Assembly: GCF_020164745.1 (NCBI RefSeq)
Contig: NZ_JAIUGV010000010.1
Span: 1-64,000, forward strand
Length of the DNA: 64,000 bases
Source: Mesorhizobium sp. ES1-4
GTDB taxonomy: Bacteria > Pseudomonadota > Alphaproteobacteria > Rhizobiales > Rhizobiaceae
Reading direction: 5' to 3'
The position numbers were made by a program, and so were the translations under genes. The notes under the pieces were generated by a model. It was not told the DNA's origin. It was given only the letters and a program-made list of their open reading frames with translations, and did not search any database. This document shows positions 25,103 through 33,135 of the stretch, piece by piece; the first letter of the stretch is position 1, and each line of letters opens with the position of its first letter.

Positions 25103-26254
25103 ATGCTCACCCACGCGCTGGTTGGCGATGAAGGCACAACAATCGAACTTGGCTGGGAGGATGGGGGTCGCACCCGCTTTCACGCCATCTGGCTGCGCGA
25201 CAATGCGCTCGACGACCAGACGCGCAGTGCCGGCAACGGCCAGCGGCTCATCACCATCCTCGATATCCCTGCCGAGACGCGGATCGGCGCGGCTTCGATC
25301 AAAGGTGATGTCCTCGAAATCACCTTCCCGCCAGAACAGAAGACGGTCAGCTTTCCCGCTGCATGGCTGAACGCCAACGCCTACGATCGCGAGGCTGCCC
25401 GCCAGCCCGGTTGGACAGGCGAGGACATCACGCGCTGGACCAAGACCAGCATGCAGAATTCGGTACCGCGCGCCGGCTACATCGCCGCCAGCCGCGATCG
25501 TGCCGTCCTGGGCCAATGGCTGTCGGCAGTTCGAGCCTATGGCTTCGCGGTGATGGATGGCTTGCCAATCGAATCCGGTTCGCTTTGCAAGGTGTCCGAC
25601 CTTTTCGGCTACATCAGGGAAACCAATTACGGGCGCTGGTTCGAAGTGCGCGCCGAGGTCAACCCGAATAATCTCGCCTACACCAATCTCGGCCTGCAGG
25701 CGCATACCGACAATCCCTATCGCGATCCGGTGCCCACGCTGCAGATCCTGTCCTGCATCGAGAATACGGTGGAGGGCGGCGAATCCAGCGTGGTCGACGG
25801 CTTTGCCGTCGCTGCCGCCCTGCAGGCGGAAAACCCCGACGGTTTCCGACTGTTGAGCTCCCATGCGGCGCGGTTCGAATATGCAGGTTCATCCGGCGTG
25901 CGGCTGCGGTCCAAACGACCGATGATCGAGCTTGGACCCGACGGCGAACTGATCTGCATCCGCTTCAACAACCGCTCGCTGGCGCCGACCGTCGATGTGC
26001 CGTTCGCCGACATGGATCGCTACTATGCGGCCTACCGCCGCTTCGCGGAGCTGATCGAGGATCCATCCTTCGAAGTAACCTTCAAGCTAGAGCCCGGCCA
26101 GGCCTTCATAGTCGACAACACCCGCGTCATGCATGCCCGCAAGGCGTTTTCGGGCACCGGCAAGCGCTGGCTGCAGGGATGCTACGCCGACAAGGACGGC
26201 CTGCTGTCGACGCTCGCCGCGATCGAACACGGCTTCAAGGAGGCAGCGGAATGA
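25103..26254 (+). CDS. Fe(II)/2-oxoglutarate oxygenase, TmpA-like (gamma-butyrobetaine hydroxylase family)
   Basis: A 383-residue protein. The N-terminal domain (about residues 1-95) is the one seen in butyrobetaine hydroxylase; its WLRDNALDDQTRSAGNGQRL keeps the frame of the zinc site but has lost the cysteines. The TauD-type domain carries the iron ligands HxD in LQAHTDNPYRDP and a distal His in NTRVMHARKAF, with the 2-oxoglutarate Arg in GKRWLQGCY. Butyrobetaine hydroxylases act on trimethylammonium substrates. With an HD-domain oxygenase overlapping by four bases, the best match is TmpA, which hydroxylates 2-trimethylaminoethylphosphonate. Butyrobetaine hydroxylase itself is the alternative. 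AGGACGG precedes the start. Confidence 0.75.
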   Translation: MLTHALVGDEGTTIELGWEDGGRTRFHAIWLRDNALDDQTRSAGNGQRLITILDIPAETRIGAASIKGDVLEITFPPEQKTVSFPAAWLNANAYDREAARQPGWTGEDITRWTKTSMQNSVPRAGYIAASRDRAVLGQWLSAVRAYGFAVMDGLPIESGSLCKVSDLFGYIRETNYGRWFEVRAEVNPNNLAYTNLGLQAHTDNPYRDPVPTLQILSCIENTVEGGESSVVDGFAVAAALQAENPDGFRLLSSHAARFEYAGSSGVRLRSKRPMIELGPDGELICIRFNNRSLAPTVDVPFADMDRYYAAYRRFAELIEDPSFEVTFKLEPGQAFIVDNTRVMHARKAFSGTGKRWLQGCYADKDGLLSTLAAIEHGFKEAAE

Positions 26255-26841
26255 CCGGCCAAAATCTGAACGCGGACAATATCGTCGAATTCATCGCCGA
26301 CATCTTCGAGCGCCGGGGCGCGGAATCCTACCTCGGCGAGCCGGTGACAATGTCCGAGCACATGCTGCAAGGGGCATGGCTGGCGGAACAGGATGGCGCG
26401 CCCGACGTGCTCGTGGCCGCCGCGCTGCTGCACGACATCGGCCATTACACCAGCGAGTTCGGCACCTATTCGCCCGACGACGTCGAGGACAAGCACCATG
26501 ACGAGGCCGGCGGCGAGGTGCTGGCGCCGTTCTTCCCGCCGGTCATCGTCGAATGCGTCCGGCTGCATGTCGCCGCCAAGCGCTATCTCTGCGCCACCGA
26601 CCCGACCTATTTCTCCAGGCTGTCGCCGGCTTCGGTGCATACGCTGTCGCTGCAGGGCGGACCGATGAATGCGGACGAGGTGGCCGCGTTCCGCGAGAAT
26701 CCGTTCCACGAGGAAGCGGTGCGGGTTCGCGTCTGGGACGAGGGCGGCAAGGTCGCCAATATGCGGACGCGGGCGTTTCGCGACTATGTGCCGTTGCTGC
26801 AGCGCGTCGTGGAAAATTTCGCGTCCCAAAGGGCGACATAA
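26251..26841 (+). CDS. HD-domain mixed-valent diiron oxygenase, TmpB/PhnZ-like
   Basis: A 196-residue HD protein. The likely iron ligands are His37, His61-Asp62, His83, His106 and Asp163, and Tyr27-x-x-Glu30 (SYLGEPVT) matches the Tyr/Glu pair that sets PhnZ-type oxygenases apart from HD phosphohydrolases; these assignments come from memory of PhnZ. PhnZ and TmpB cleave the C-P bond of alpha-hydroxy phosphonates with O2. After TmpA, the product would be glycine betaine plus phosphate. Its ATG overlaps the TmpA-like stop, so they are translated together. A lyase or hydrolase with another substrate cannot be excluded. Confidence 0.75.
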   Translation: MTGQNLNADNIVEFIADIFERRGAESYLGEPVTMSEHMLQGAWLAEQDGAPDVLVAAALLHDIGHYTSEFGTYSPDDVEDKHHDEAGGEVLAPFFPPVIVECVRLHVAAKRYLCATDPTYFSRLSPASVHTLSLQGGPMNADEVAAFRENPFHEEAVRVRVWDEGGKVANMRTRAFRDYVPLLQRVVENFASQRAT

Positions 26842-26845
26842 GGAC

Positions 26846-26868
26846 GAAGCCCGACATAACCGGGCTTC
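26846..26868. terminator. hairpin between convergent tmpB-like and flavin monooxygenase genes
   Basis: An 8-bp stem GAAGCCCG/CGGGCTTC with a 7-base loop lies right after the TmpB-like stop. There is no T tract, so it is a weak terminator candidate. Confidence 0.45.
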
Positions 26869-26890
26869 CGTCACACCCCGCCTTTTTGCT

Positions 26891-28699
26891 TCAGGCCCTG
26901 TGATGGACCTGCTGCAGGCCGTAGACCGGGGTCGGCAAGCCGACCTGCCGGGCTTTCAGCTGCAGCGCCAGATATTGCGAATAGTGGCGCGACTGGTGGA
27001 GGTTGCCGCCATGGAACCACAGCGCCTCCTGCTGGGTCGGCTTCCACATGTTGCGCTGCTCGCCTTCCCAGGGACCAGGGTCCTTGGCGGTGTTGGAGCC
27101 AAGGCCCCAGACCTTGCCGACCTTGTCCGCCACGTCCTGCGAGATAAGATCCGCAGCCCAGCCGTTCATCGAGCCATAGCCTGTGGCGTAGATGACGAGA
27201 TCGGCCGGCAATTCGGTGCCATCCACGAATTTCACGCCGCCCTCGGTCAGCTCCTGAACCGCCGCACCCGGACCGCTCTTGAGCTTGATCGAGCCGTCGA
27301 TGACCAAGTCGCAGGCGCCGACGTCGATATAGTAGCCCGAACCGCGGCGCAGGTATTTCATGAACAGTCCCGAGCCGTCATCGCCCCAATCGAGCAGGAA
27401 GCCGGCCTTCTCCAGGTCCGCGTAGAACTTGGCATCGCGTTCCTTCATCTGCTCGTAAAGCGGGATCTGGAACTCGTGCAGGATGCGGTAGGGCAGGGAG
27501 GCGAAGATCAGGTCGGCCTTGCGCGTCGTCATGCCATTCTCGACGGCTTGCTCCGAATAGAGCGCGCCCAGGCCGATATCCATGAGCGTGTCGGACTTGA
27601 CGATGTGGGTGGAGGAGCGCTGCACCATGGTCACGTCGGCGCCTGCTTCCCACAACGCCGCGCAGATGTCGTGGGCGGAGTTGTTGGAGCCGATGACCAC
27701 GACCTTCTTGCCGCGGTATTTGTCCGGGCCCGGATGGGTCGAGGAATGCTGCTGCTCGCCCCTGAAGATGTCCTGCCCCTTGTATTTCGGCCAGTTTGCC
27801 TTGCCGGACATGCCGGTGGCCAGCACGAGTTGCTTCGGCTTGAGCGTGATCTCCTCGCCGTCGCGCTCGACGACGACGGTCCATTCCTTGGCCTTCTCGT
27901 CGTAGCTTGCACTCTTGGCCGTGGTCGAACTCCAGTAGTTGAGCTCCATCACCTTCGTGTACATCTCGAGCCAGTCGCCGATCTTGTCCTTCGGCGCGAA
28001 GACCGGCCAGTTCTTGGGGAAGTCGATATAGGGCAGATGGTCGTACCAGACCGGATCATGCAGGCAGAGCGACTTGTAGCGCTTGCGCCAGGAATCGCCC
28101 GCCCGCTCGTTCTTCTCGATGATGATGGCCGAGACGCCGAGCTGGCGCAGGCGCGCGCCGAGCGCAATGCCGCCCTGGCCGCCGCCGATGATCACGACAT
28201 AGGGCTGCTTGCTGCGGCCGAGCTCCGCGAGTTCATCGTCACGCTCCTCGCGCCACGATTTCCTGTCCTTGCCGTGGCCGTGCTTGGCGCCGAGCGGGCG
28301 GGTGAAACCGGCTTTCTCTTCGTGGCCCTTGAGTTCGGCCATGGTTGTGAGCAATGTCCAGATAAGGTCGCCCTTGAACCGTACCAGGCCGAAGCCGCGT
28401 GCCACCTCGGTGTCGAAGGTGATCCAGGCGGTGGTGACGCCGTCCGCCTCGCTCGCTTCCTCGCCTTCCGCCACCTTCCAGTCACTTGGCCGGGTCTGCG
28501 CCAAGGTTACTTTCAGCATGTCGCGGACCTGATCCTGGCCCTCCATCGTCCTGAGGTTCCAGGTGAAAGTGACGAGGTCGCGCCAGTAGCAATCCGCCTG
28601 GAAGCAATTGACCGCCGCATCGATGTCGCCGGTCTCCAGCGCCTTGCCAAACTTGTCGAGCAGCGCCTGCGCCTTCGTGGTTGGTGTTCTCTCGAGCAT
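26891..28699 (-). CDS. flavin-containing monooxygenase with N-terminal NTF2-like domain
   Basis: A 602-residue protein. Residues about 1-130 form an NTF2/SnoaL-like domain (KFGKALETGDIDAAVNCFQA). The rest is an FMO: FAD loop IIGGGQGGIALGARL (near 170), the FMO fingerprint FRGEQQHSSTHPG, the NADPH loop VVIGSNNSAHDICAALW and the late ATGYG motif. It should oxygenate a soft nucleophile or a ketone using NADPH and O2. It is convergent with the TmpAB-like pair, so a shared pathway is possible but unproven. I start at the ATG at 28699; upstream residues lack similarity. Confidence 0.82.
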   Translation of the reverse strand: MLERTPTTKAQALLDKFGKALETGDIDAAVNCFQADCYWRDLVTFTWNLRTMEGQDQVRDMLKVTLAQTRPSDWKVAEGEEASEADGVTTAWITFDTEVARGFGLVRFKGDLIWTLLTTMAELKGHEEKAGFTRPLGAKHGHGKDRKSWREERDDELAELGRSKQPYVVIIGGGQGGIALGARLRQLGVSAIIIEKNERAGDSWRKRYKSLCLHDPVWYDHLPYIDFPKNWPVFAPKDKIGDWLEMYTKVMELNYWSSTTAKSASYDEKAKEWTVVVERDGEEITLKPKQLVLATGMSGKANWPKYKGQDIFRGEQQHSSTHPGPDKYRGKKVVVIGSNNSAHDICAALWEAGADVTMVQRSSTHIVKSDTLMDIGLGALYSEQAVENGMTTRKADLIFASLPYRILHEFQIPLYEQMKERDAKFYADLEKAGFLLDWGDDGSGLFMKYLRRGSGYYIDVGACDLVIDGSIKLKSGPGAAVQELTEGGVKFVDGTELPADLVIYATGYGSMNGWAADLISQDVADKVGKVWGLGSNTAKDPGPWEGEQRNMWKPTQQEALWFHGGNLHQSRHYSQYLALQLKARQVGLPTPVYGLQQVHHRA

Positions 28700-28932
28700 G
28701 GTTTCTCCTCCGGTTGTCGGTATCCAAGACGCCTGATCGGGCTTCCTCTGGAACAGCAAGCGGCCGGGATCCCCCTAAGTGGGGACGGGACTCCCGTTCG
28801 CCGGCAACGCGTCTCCTCCCAAGCACGTCGTTGGCCCGGCATAGTGGTGCGTCCTCGGGACCGGCTCAACTGTACTATGGTAGCGCGTGGCGGAGCCGAT
28901 CTCACGGCCGGGTGAATTCGTGCCGTACCCCA

Positions 28933-28961
28933 TTGACGACCCCGCGAGTTCGCCTTTATGG
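28933..28961 (+). promoter_or_regulatory. candidate promoter of the ilvB leader
   Basis: TTGACG (28933-28938) and TTATGG (28956-28961) are separated by 17 bases, as in rhizobial housekeeping promoters. Transcription would begin within a few bases of the leader-peptide ATG at 28971. Confidence 0.5.
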
Positions 28962-28970
28962 TCCGCCACC

Positions 28971-29021
28971 ATGAAAACGGCACTCATCCTCGTAGGAAGG
29001 CGCGTGGGCAAGGCGGTGTAA
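28971..29021 (+). CDS. ilvB leader peptide
   Basis: A 16-codon frame reads MKTALILVGRRVGKAV and stops. It contains Leu-Ile-Leu-Val in a row plus two more Val codons, as expected for a peptide whose translation senses branched-chain amino acid supply. It lies 95 bp before ilvB, and a GC-rich terminator hairpin stands between. The last codons form a hairpin GGCGGT/ACCGCC across the stop. Stalling at Leu/Ile/Val codons would let ilvBN transcription continue. It is too short for standard gene calling. Confidence 0.75.
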   Translation: MKTALILVGRRVGKAV

Positions 29022-29055
29022 CCGCCGGGCGAAAACCTCCCATGCGCAACACACA

Positions 29056-29080
29056 GGCTCCCTCGGGGGCCTTTTTTATT
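29056..29080 (+). terminator. attenuator terminator before ilvB
   Basis: GGCTCCCTCGGGGGCC folds into a 6-bp stem and is followed by six T. It sits between the leader peptide and ilvB, so read-through must be regulated for ilvB to be expressed. Confidence 0.75.
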
Positions 29081-29115
29081 GCCTGAAACACGACTAAACG
29101 ACCAACAACACCCAA

Positions 29116-30951
29116 ATGGCAACGCCCAAGGGGCGACAGTACGGGACCAGACCGATGAGCAATGGACAGAACGAGCGGCGCGAAATGCCAGGCAGGGAGA
29201 TGACGGGCGCCGAAATGGTGGTGCAAGCGCTGAAGGACAATGGCGTCAAGCATGTCTTCGGTTATCCCGGCGGCGCGGTCCTTCCGATCTACGACGAGAT
29301 TTTCCAGCAGGACGAGATCGAGCACATTCTGGTTAGGCACGAGCAGGGCGCCGGCCACGCCGCCGAGGGCTATGCGCGATCGACCGGCAGGGCCGGCGTC
29401 ATGCTGGTGACATCGGGCCCCGGCGCCACCAATGCGGTGACGCCACTGCAGGATGCGTTGATGGATTCGATCCCGCTGGTGTGCCTGACGGGGCAGGTGC
29501 CGACCTCGCTCATCGGTTCCGACGCGTTCCAGGAATGCGACACGGTGGGCATCACGCGGCCCTGCACCAAGCACAACTGGCTGGTGAAGGACGTCAATGA
29601 CCTCGCCGCGACCATCCACGAGGCCTTCCATGTCGCGACGACCGGCCGTCCCGGTCCGGTTGTGGTCGACATCCCGAAGGACGTGCAGTTCGCCAAGGGC
29701 TTTTACGTCCCGCCACAGATCGCGCCGCGCACCAGCTACCAACCGAAGGTCCAGGGCGACCTGGAGAAGATCAAGGCAGCGGTCGAACTGATGGCTAGCG
29801 CCAAGAGACCGATCATCTACTCGGGCGGCGGCGTCATCAATTCCGGCCCGGAAGCAAGCCATCTGCTGCGCGAACTCGTCGACCTCACCGGTTTCCCGAT
29901 CACCTCGACGCTGATGGGGCTCGGCGCCTATCCGGCCTCGGGCAAGAACTGGTTGGGCATGCTGGGCATGCACGGCACCTACGAAGCCAACATGGCCATG
30001 CATGACTGCGACGTGATGATCTGCATCGGCGCGCGTTTCGACGACCGCATCACCGGCCGGCTGACGGCGTTCTCGCCGAATTCGCGCAAGATCCACATCG
30101 ACATCGATCCGTCGTCGATCAACAAGAACGTCCACACCGAAGTGCCTGTCATCGGCGATGTCGGCCGGGTGCTGGAAGACATTGTGCGGCTGTGGCGGGC
30201 AACCGCCAAGACCGACAAGAAGGCGCTCTATCCCTGGTGGGAGCAGATCGCCAAATGGCGCGCGCGCGATTCACTCGCCTACAAGATGAACAACGACGTG
30301 ATCATGCCGCAATACGCCATCCAGCGGCTCTACGAACTGACCAAGACCATGGACACCTACATCACCACCGAGGTCGGCCAGCACCAGATGTGGGCGGCGC
30401 AGCACTATCATTTCGAGAAGCCGAACCGCTGGATGACATCGGGTGGGTTGGGCACGATGGGCTACGGCCTGCCGGCCGCGCTCGGCGTTCAGATCGCGCA
30501 TCCCGACGCGCTGGTCGTCGACATCGCCGGCGACGCCTCGGTGCAGATGACCATGCAGGAGATGAGTGCGGCGGTGCAGTATGACGCACCGATCAAGATC
30601 TTCATCCTCAACAACCAGTATATGGGCATGGTGCGGCAGTGGCAGCAGCTGCTGCACGGCAACCGTCTGTCGCACTCCTACACCGAGGCGATGCCGGACT
30701 TCGTCAAGCTGGCCGAGGCCTATGGCGGCCACGGCATTCGCTGCGACAAGCCCGACGAGCTGGACGACGCGATCAAGGAGATGATCTCGGTCAGGAAGCC
30801 GGTGCTGTTCGACTGCCGCGTGGCGACGCTCGCCAACTGCTTCCCGATGATCCCTTCGGGGAAGGCGCACAACGAGATGCTTTTGCCCGACGAGGCCACC
30901 GACGAGGCCGTGGCCAATGCCATCGACGCCAAGGGCAGGGAACTGGTGTAG
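29116..30951 (+). CDS. ilvB: acetolactate synthase, large (catalytic) subunit
   Basis: A 611-residue ThDP enzyme. It shows VFGYPGGAVLPIYDEI, the catalytic Glu in RHEQGAGHAAEGYAR, an FAD-binding middle domain, and the ThDP/Mg motif IAGDASVQMTMQEM running to ILNNQY near residue 500. It condenses two pyruvates, or pyruvate and 2-oxobutyrate, in the first common step of valine, leucine and isoleucine synthesis. IlvN follows 77 bp downstream. Expression is probably set by the leader peptide and attenuator upstream. ATG starts at 29116, 29155 or 29185 are all possible; the first residues are poorly conserved. Confidence 0.96.
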   Translation: MATPKGRQYGTRPMSNGQNERREMPGREMTGAEMVVQALKDNGVKHVFGYPGGAVLPIYDEIFQQDEIEHILVRHEQGAGHAAEGYARSTGRAGVMLVTSGPGATNAVTPLQDALMDSIPLVCLTGQVPTSLIGSDAFQECDTVGITRPCTKHNWLVKDVNDLAATIHEAFHVATTGRPGPVVVDIPKDVQFAKGFYVPPQIAPRTSYQPKVQGDLEKIKAAVELMASAKRPIIYSGGGVINSGPEASHLLRELVDLTGFPITSTLMGLGAYPASGKNWLGMLGMHGTYEANMAMHDCDVMICIGARFDDRITGRLTAFSPNSRKIHIDIDPSSINKNVHTEVPVIGDVGRVLEDIVRLWRATAKTDKKALYPWWEQIAKWRARDSLAYKMNNDVIMPQYAIQRLYELTKTMDTYITTEVGQHQMWAAQHYHFEKPNRWMTSGGLGTMGYGLPAALGVQIAHPDALVVDIAGDASVQMTMQEMSAAVQYDAPIKIFILNNQYMGMVRQWQQLLHGNRLSHSYTEAMPDFVKLAEAYGGHGIRCDKPDELDDAIKEMISVRKPVLFDCRVATLANCFPMIPSGKAHNEMLLPDEATDEAVANAIDAKGRELV

Positions 30952-31028
30952 GCGACGAGCCAAGGCAGGGCTGGTCAAAGAAGCCGTGCGAAAACAAACA
31001 ATTAGGTCAAGAATTCGAGATTCATGTC

Positions 31029-31604
31029 ATGAACGCACAGCACCTTCAACCCACCGGTTCCGCCTACTTCATAGCCAAGGAGACGGAGAGGCCCGAAATC
31101 CATACGCTTTCCGTCCTGGTCGACAACGAACCGGGCGTGCTCGCCCGGGTCATCGGCCTGTTTTCCGGGCGCGGCTACAACATCGAGAGCTTGACCGTCT
31201 CGGAGACCGAGCATGAGAAGCACCTGTCGCGCATAACCATCGTAACGCGTGGCACGCCGCATGTGATGGAGCAGATCAAGAACCAGCTCGAACGCATCGT
31301 GCCGGTGCATCGTGTGGTCGATCTGACTGTCCGCTCGCACGAGCTTGGCCAGGAGCGGCCGCTGGAGCGTGAACTGGCGCTGGTCAAAGTCGCCGGCACC
31401 GGCGAGGCTCGGGTCGAGGCGCTGCGCCTTGCGGACGCTTTCCGCGCCAGCGTCATCGACGCCAACACCGAGCACTTCATCTTCGAGATCACCGGCAAGG
31501 GTTCCAAGCTCGACCAGTTCATCGCCATCATGAAGCCGCTCGGCCTTGTCGAAATCTGCCGCACCGGCGTGGCGGCGATGAATCGCGGTCCGCAAGGCAT
31601 GTAG
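31029..31604 (+). CDS. ilvN: acetolactate synthase, small (regulatory) subunit
   Basis: A 191-residue protein with an N-terminal ACT domain (about residues 25-100) reading HTLSVLVDNEPGVLARVIGL and FSGRGYNIESLTVSETE, the valine-binding side, and a C-terminal ACT-like domain from about 110. It activates IlvB and gives valine feedback inhibition. The length matches the longer IlvH-type subunits, about twice that of E. coli IlvN. It is co-transcribed with ilvB. The ATG at 31029 leads into the conserved part. Confidence 0.95.
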   Translation: MNAQHLQPTGSAYFIAKETERPEIHTLSVLVDNEPGVLARVIGLFSGRGYNIESLTVSETEHEKHLSRITIVTRGTPHVMEQIKNQLERIVPVHRVVDLTVRSHELGQERPLERELALVKVAGTGEARVEALRLADAFRASVIDANTEHFIFEITGKGSKLDQFIAIMKPLGLVEICRTGVAAMNRGPQGM

Positions 31605-31724
31605 GCCGACTTAACCCATCCGAAATTTTAGGCGAGTGTAGGACTGGCATGACCAACGGTCGGCACTGGCCTTTTTACAGCTGTCGAAAAGAGACAATAG
31701 CGCTGACGTATCTGGGAGGATATC

Positions 31725-32321
31725 ATGTCTCTCGACGCATTCCTCGCTCTCCTCATCTACGCCTTCGTGACCTCGATCACGCCGGGGCCGAACAACCTCA
31801 TGCTGCTGGCCTCCGGCGTCAATTTCGGCATCGCCAGGACGGTGCCGCACATGCTGGGCATCAGCATCGGCTTTCTCGTCCTGCTGCTCGCCGTAGGCTT
31901 CGGGCTGGGCGCGGTGCTGACCGCGTTTCCGGCGCTGCACACCGGGCTGAAGGTCGCCGGTGCCGTCTATCTGCTCTACCTCGCCTGGAGGATCGCCATG
32001 TCGCGCTCGCTCAGCGGCAAGCGTGAGTCGGAGGGACGGCCGATGCGGTTCATGGATGCGGCGGCTTTCCAATGGGTCAACCCCAAGGCCTGGGTGATGG
32101 CCATCACCGCGATGGCCGTCTACACCAATCCGGAACGGCCATTCCTGTCCGTCATTCTGATTGGCGTGGCTTTCACCGTGGTCAATCTTCCCAGCGTCTC
32201 GGTCTGGGCCGGATTCGGTACGGCGCTGCGCGGGTTCCTGTCGGATCCGCTGCGGCTGAAATGGTTCAACATCGCCATGGGCCTGCTGCTGGCGGCGACG
32301 TTGTGGCCGATGCTGACATAG
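31725..32321 (+). CDS. LysE family amino acid exporter
   Basis: A 198-residue membrane protein with about six hydrophobic segments. It has the LysE/RhtB signature TSITPGPNNLMLLASGVNFG near the N-terminus and FQWVNPKAWVMAITAMAVY in the middle. It exports amino acids or derivatives across the inner membrane; the substrate cannot be read from the sequence. TGGGAGGA precedes the ATG at 31725. Confidence 0.9.
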   Translation: MSLDAFLALLIYAFVTSITPGPNNLMLLASGVNFGIARTVPHMLGISIGFLVLLLAVGFGLGAVLTAFPALHTGLKVAGAVYLLYLAWRIAMSRSLSGKRESEGRPMRFMDAAAFQWVNPKAWVMAITAMAVYTNPERPFLSVILIGVAFTVVNLPSVSVWAGFGTALRGFLSDPLRLKWFNIAMGLLLAATLWPMLT

Positions 32322-32443
32322 GCCCAGGGCTCATCGATTGGAGCCAGATGCGGATCGCCGACCTGAATCTGATTTGCAGCCCCTTGGAAATCCCTCCGCT
32401 TCAGGACAAGATCATCCAGCCTAGCCTCTTTGGGGGGAGTCTC

Positions 32444-32914
32444 ATGGAAAGCCACGAGCCGTTTTTACGCGAGGCGATTGCGCTCTCGAGATCCGCGATG
32501 GAACACGGTGACGAGCCGTTTGGCTCGGTGCTGGTGAAGGACGGCGAAGTCATCCTGCGCGCCGAAAACAGCGTCTTTACGGGCCGCGATATGACGAACC
32601 ACGCCGAGATGAACCTGGTTAAACTGGCGGCACGGCACTACGACACCGCTTTTCTCGCCGACTGCACGCTCTATACCAGCACGGAGCCGTGCGCGATGTG
32701 CTCCGGGGCGATTTACTGGTCGGGCATCGGGCGTATGGTGTTTGCCTGCTCCGAAGCGCGGCTTGGCGAGATCGCCGGGATCGGGTTGAACGTGCCGAGC
32801 CGGGCGGTGCTGCAAACCGGCGCGCGCATCGTCACCGTGGTTGGCCCGAACCTCGAAGATGAAGCCGCCGAAGTACATCAGGAATTCTGGCCGAAGCATC
32901 TGGGCAAGGCTTAA
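32444..32914 (+). CDS. nucleoside/nucleobase deaminase (CDA-like zinc enzyme)
   Basis: A 156-residue zinc deaminase. The zinc and catalytic residues are in NHAEMNLV (His, Glu) and STEPCAMCSGAIYWSG (two Cys). The C-terminal part (ALLQTGARIVTVVGP-like, then DEAAEVHQEFW) follows the guanine deaminase/TadA-like group. It likely deaminates a purine or related base; tRNA adenosine deaminase is less likely because the tRNA-contact features are not evident. GGGGGGAG precedes the ATG. No operon partner. Confidence 0.8.
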   Translation: MESHEPFLREAIALSRSAMEHGDEPFGSVLVKDGEVILRAENSVFTGRDMTNHAEMNLVKLAARHYDTAFLADCTLYTSTEPCAMCSGAIYWSGIGRMVFACSEARLGEIAGIGLNVPSRAVLQTGARIVTVVGPNLEDEAAEVHQEFWPKHLGKA

Positions 32915-33135
32915 AGCCTGGTCTTTTGGTGCCCATGACGGGCTTCGGCCCGCGACAATAGCCGGCTGCACAGCCATTGTGCAGTGCACATTAAATCTTC
33001 GTAATGCCGCGTTTTGGCCCTTTTCCGACAAACGCGTGTCCTATCTATTCGGCGAAATCGCGGCAACGGGCCGCGAATTGCGCTAGAATACGACCATCTG
33101 GCTATGGCGTGTCGGACGGAGAGGTCTTTTTGTCG

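Noticed and set aside
26669..28915. A 748-codon plus-strand frame opposite the flavin monooxygenase gene
   Set aside because: No recognisable domain; the minus strand encodes a clear FMO with all motifs.
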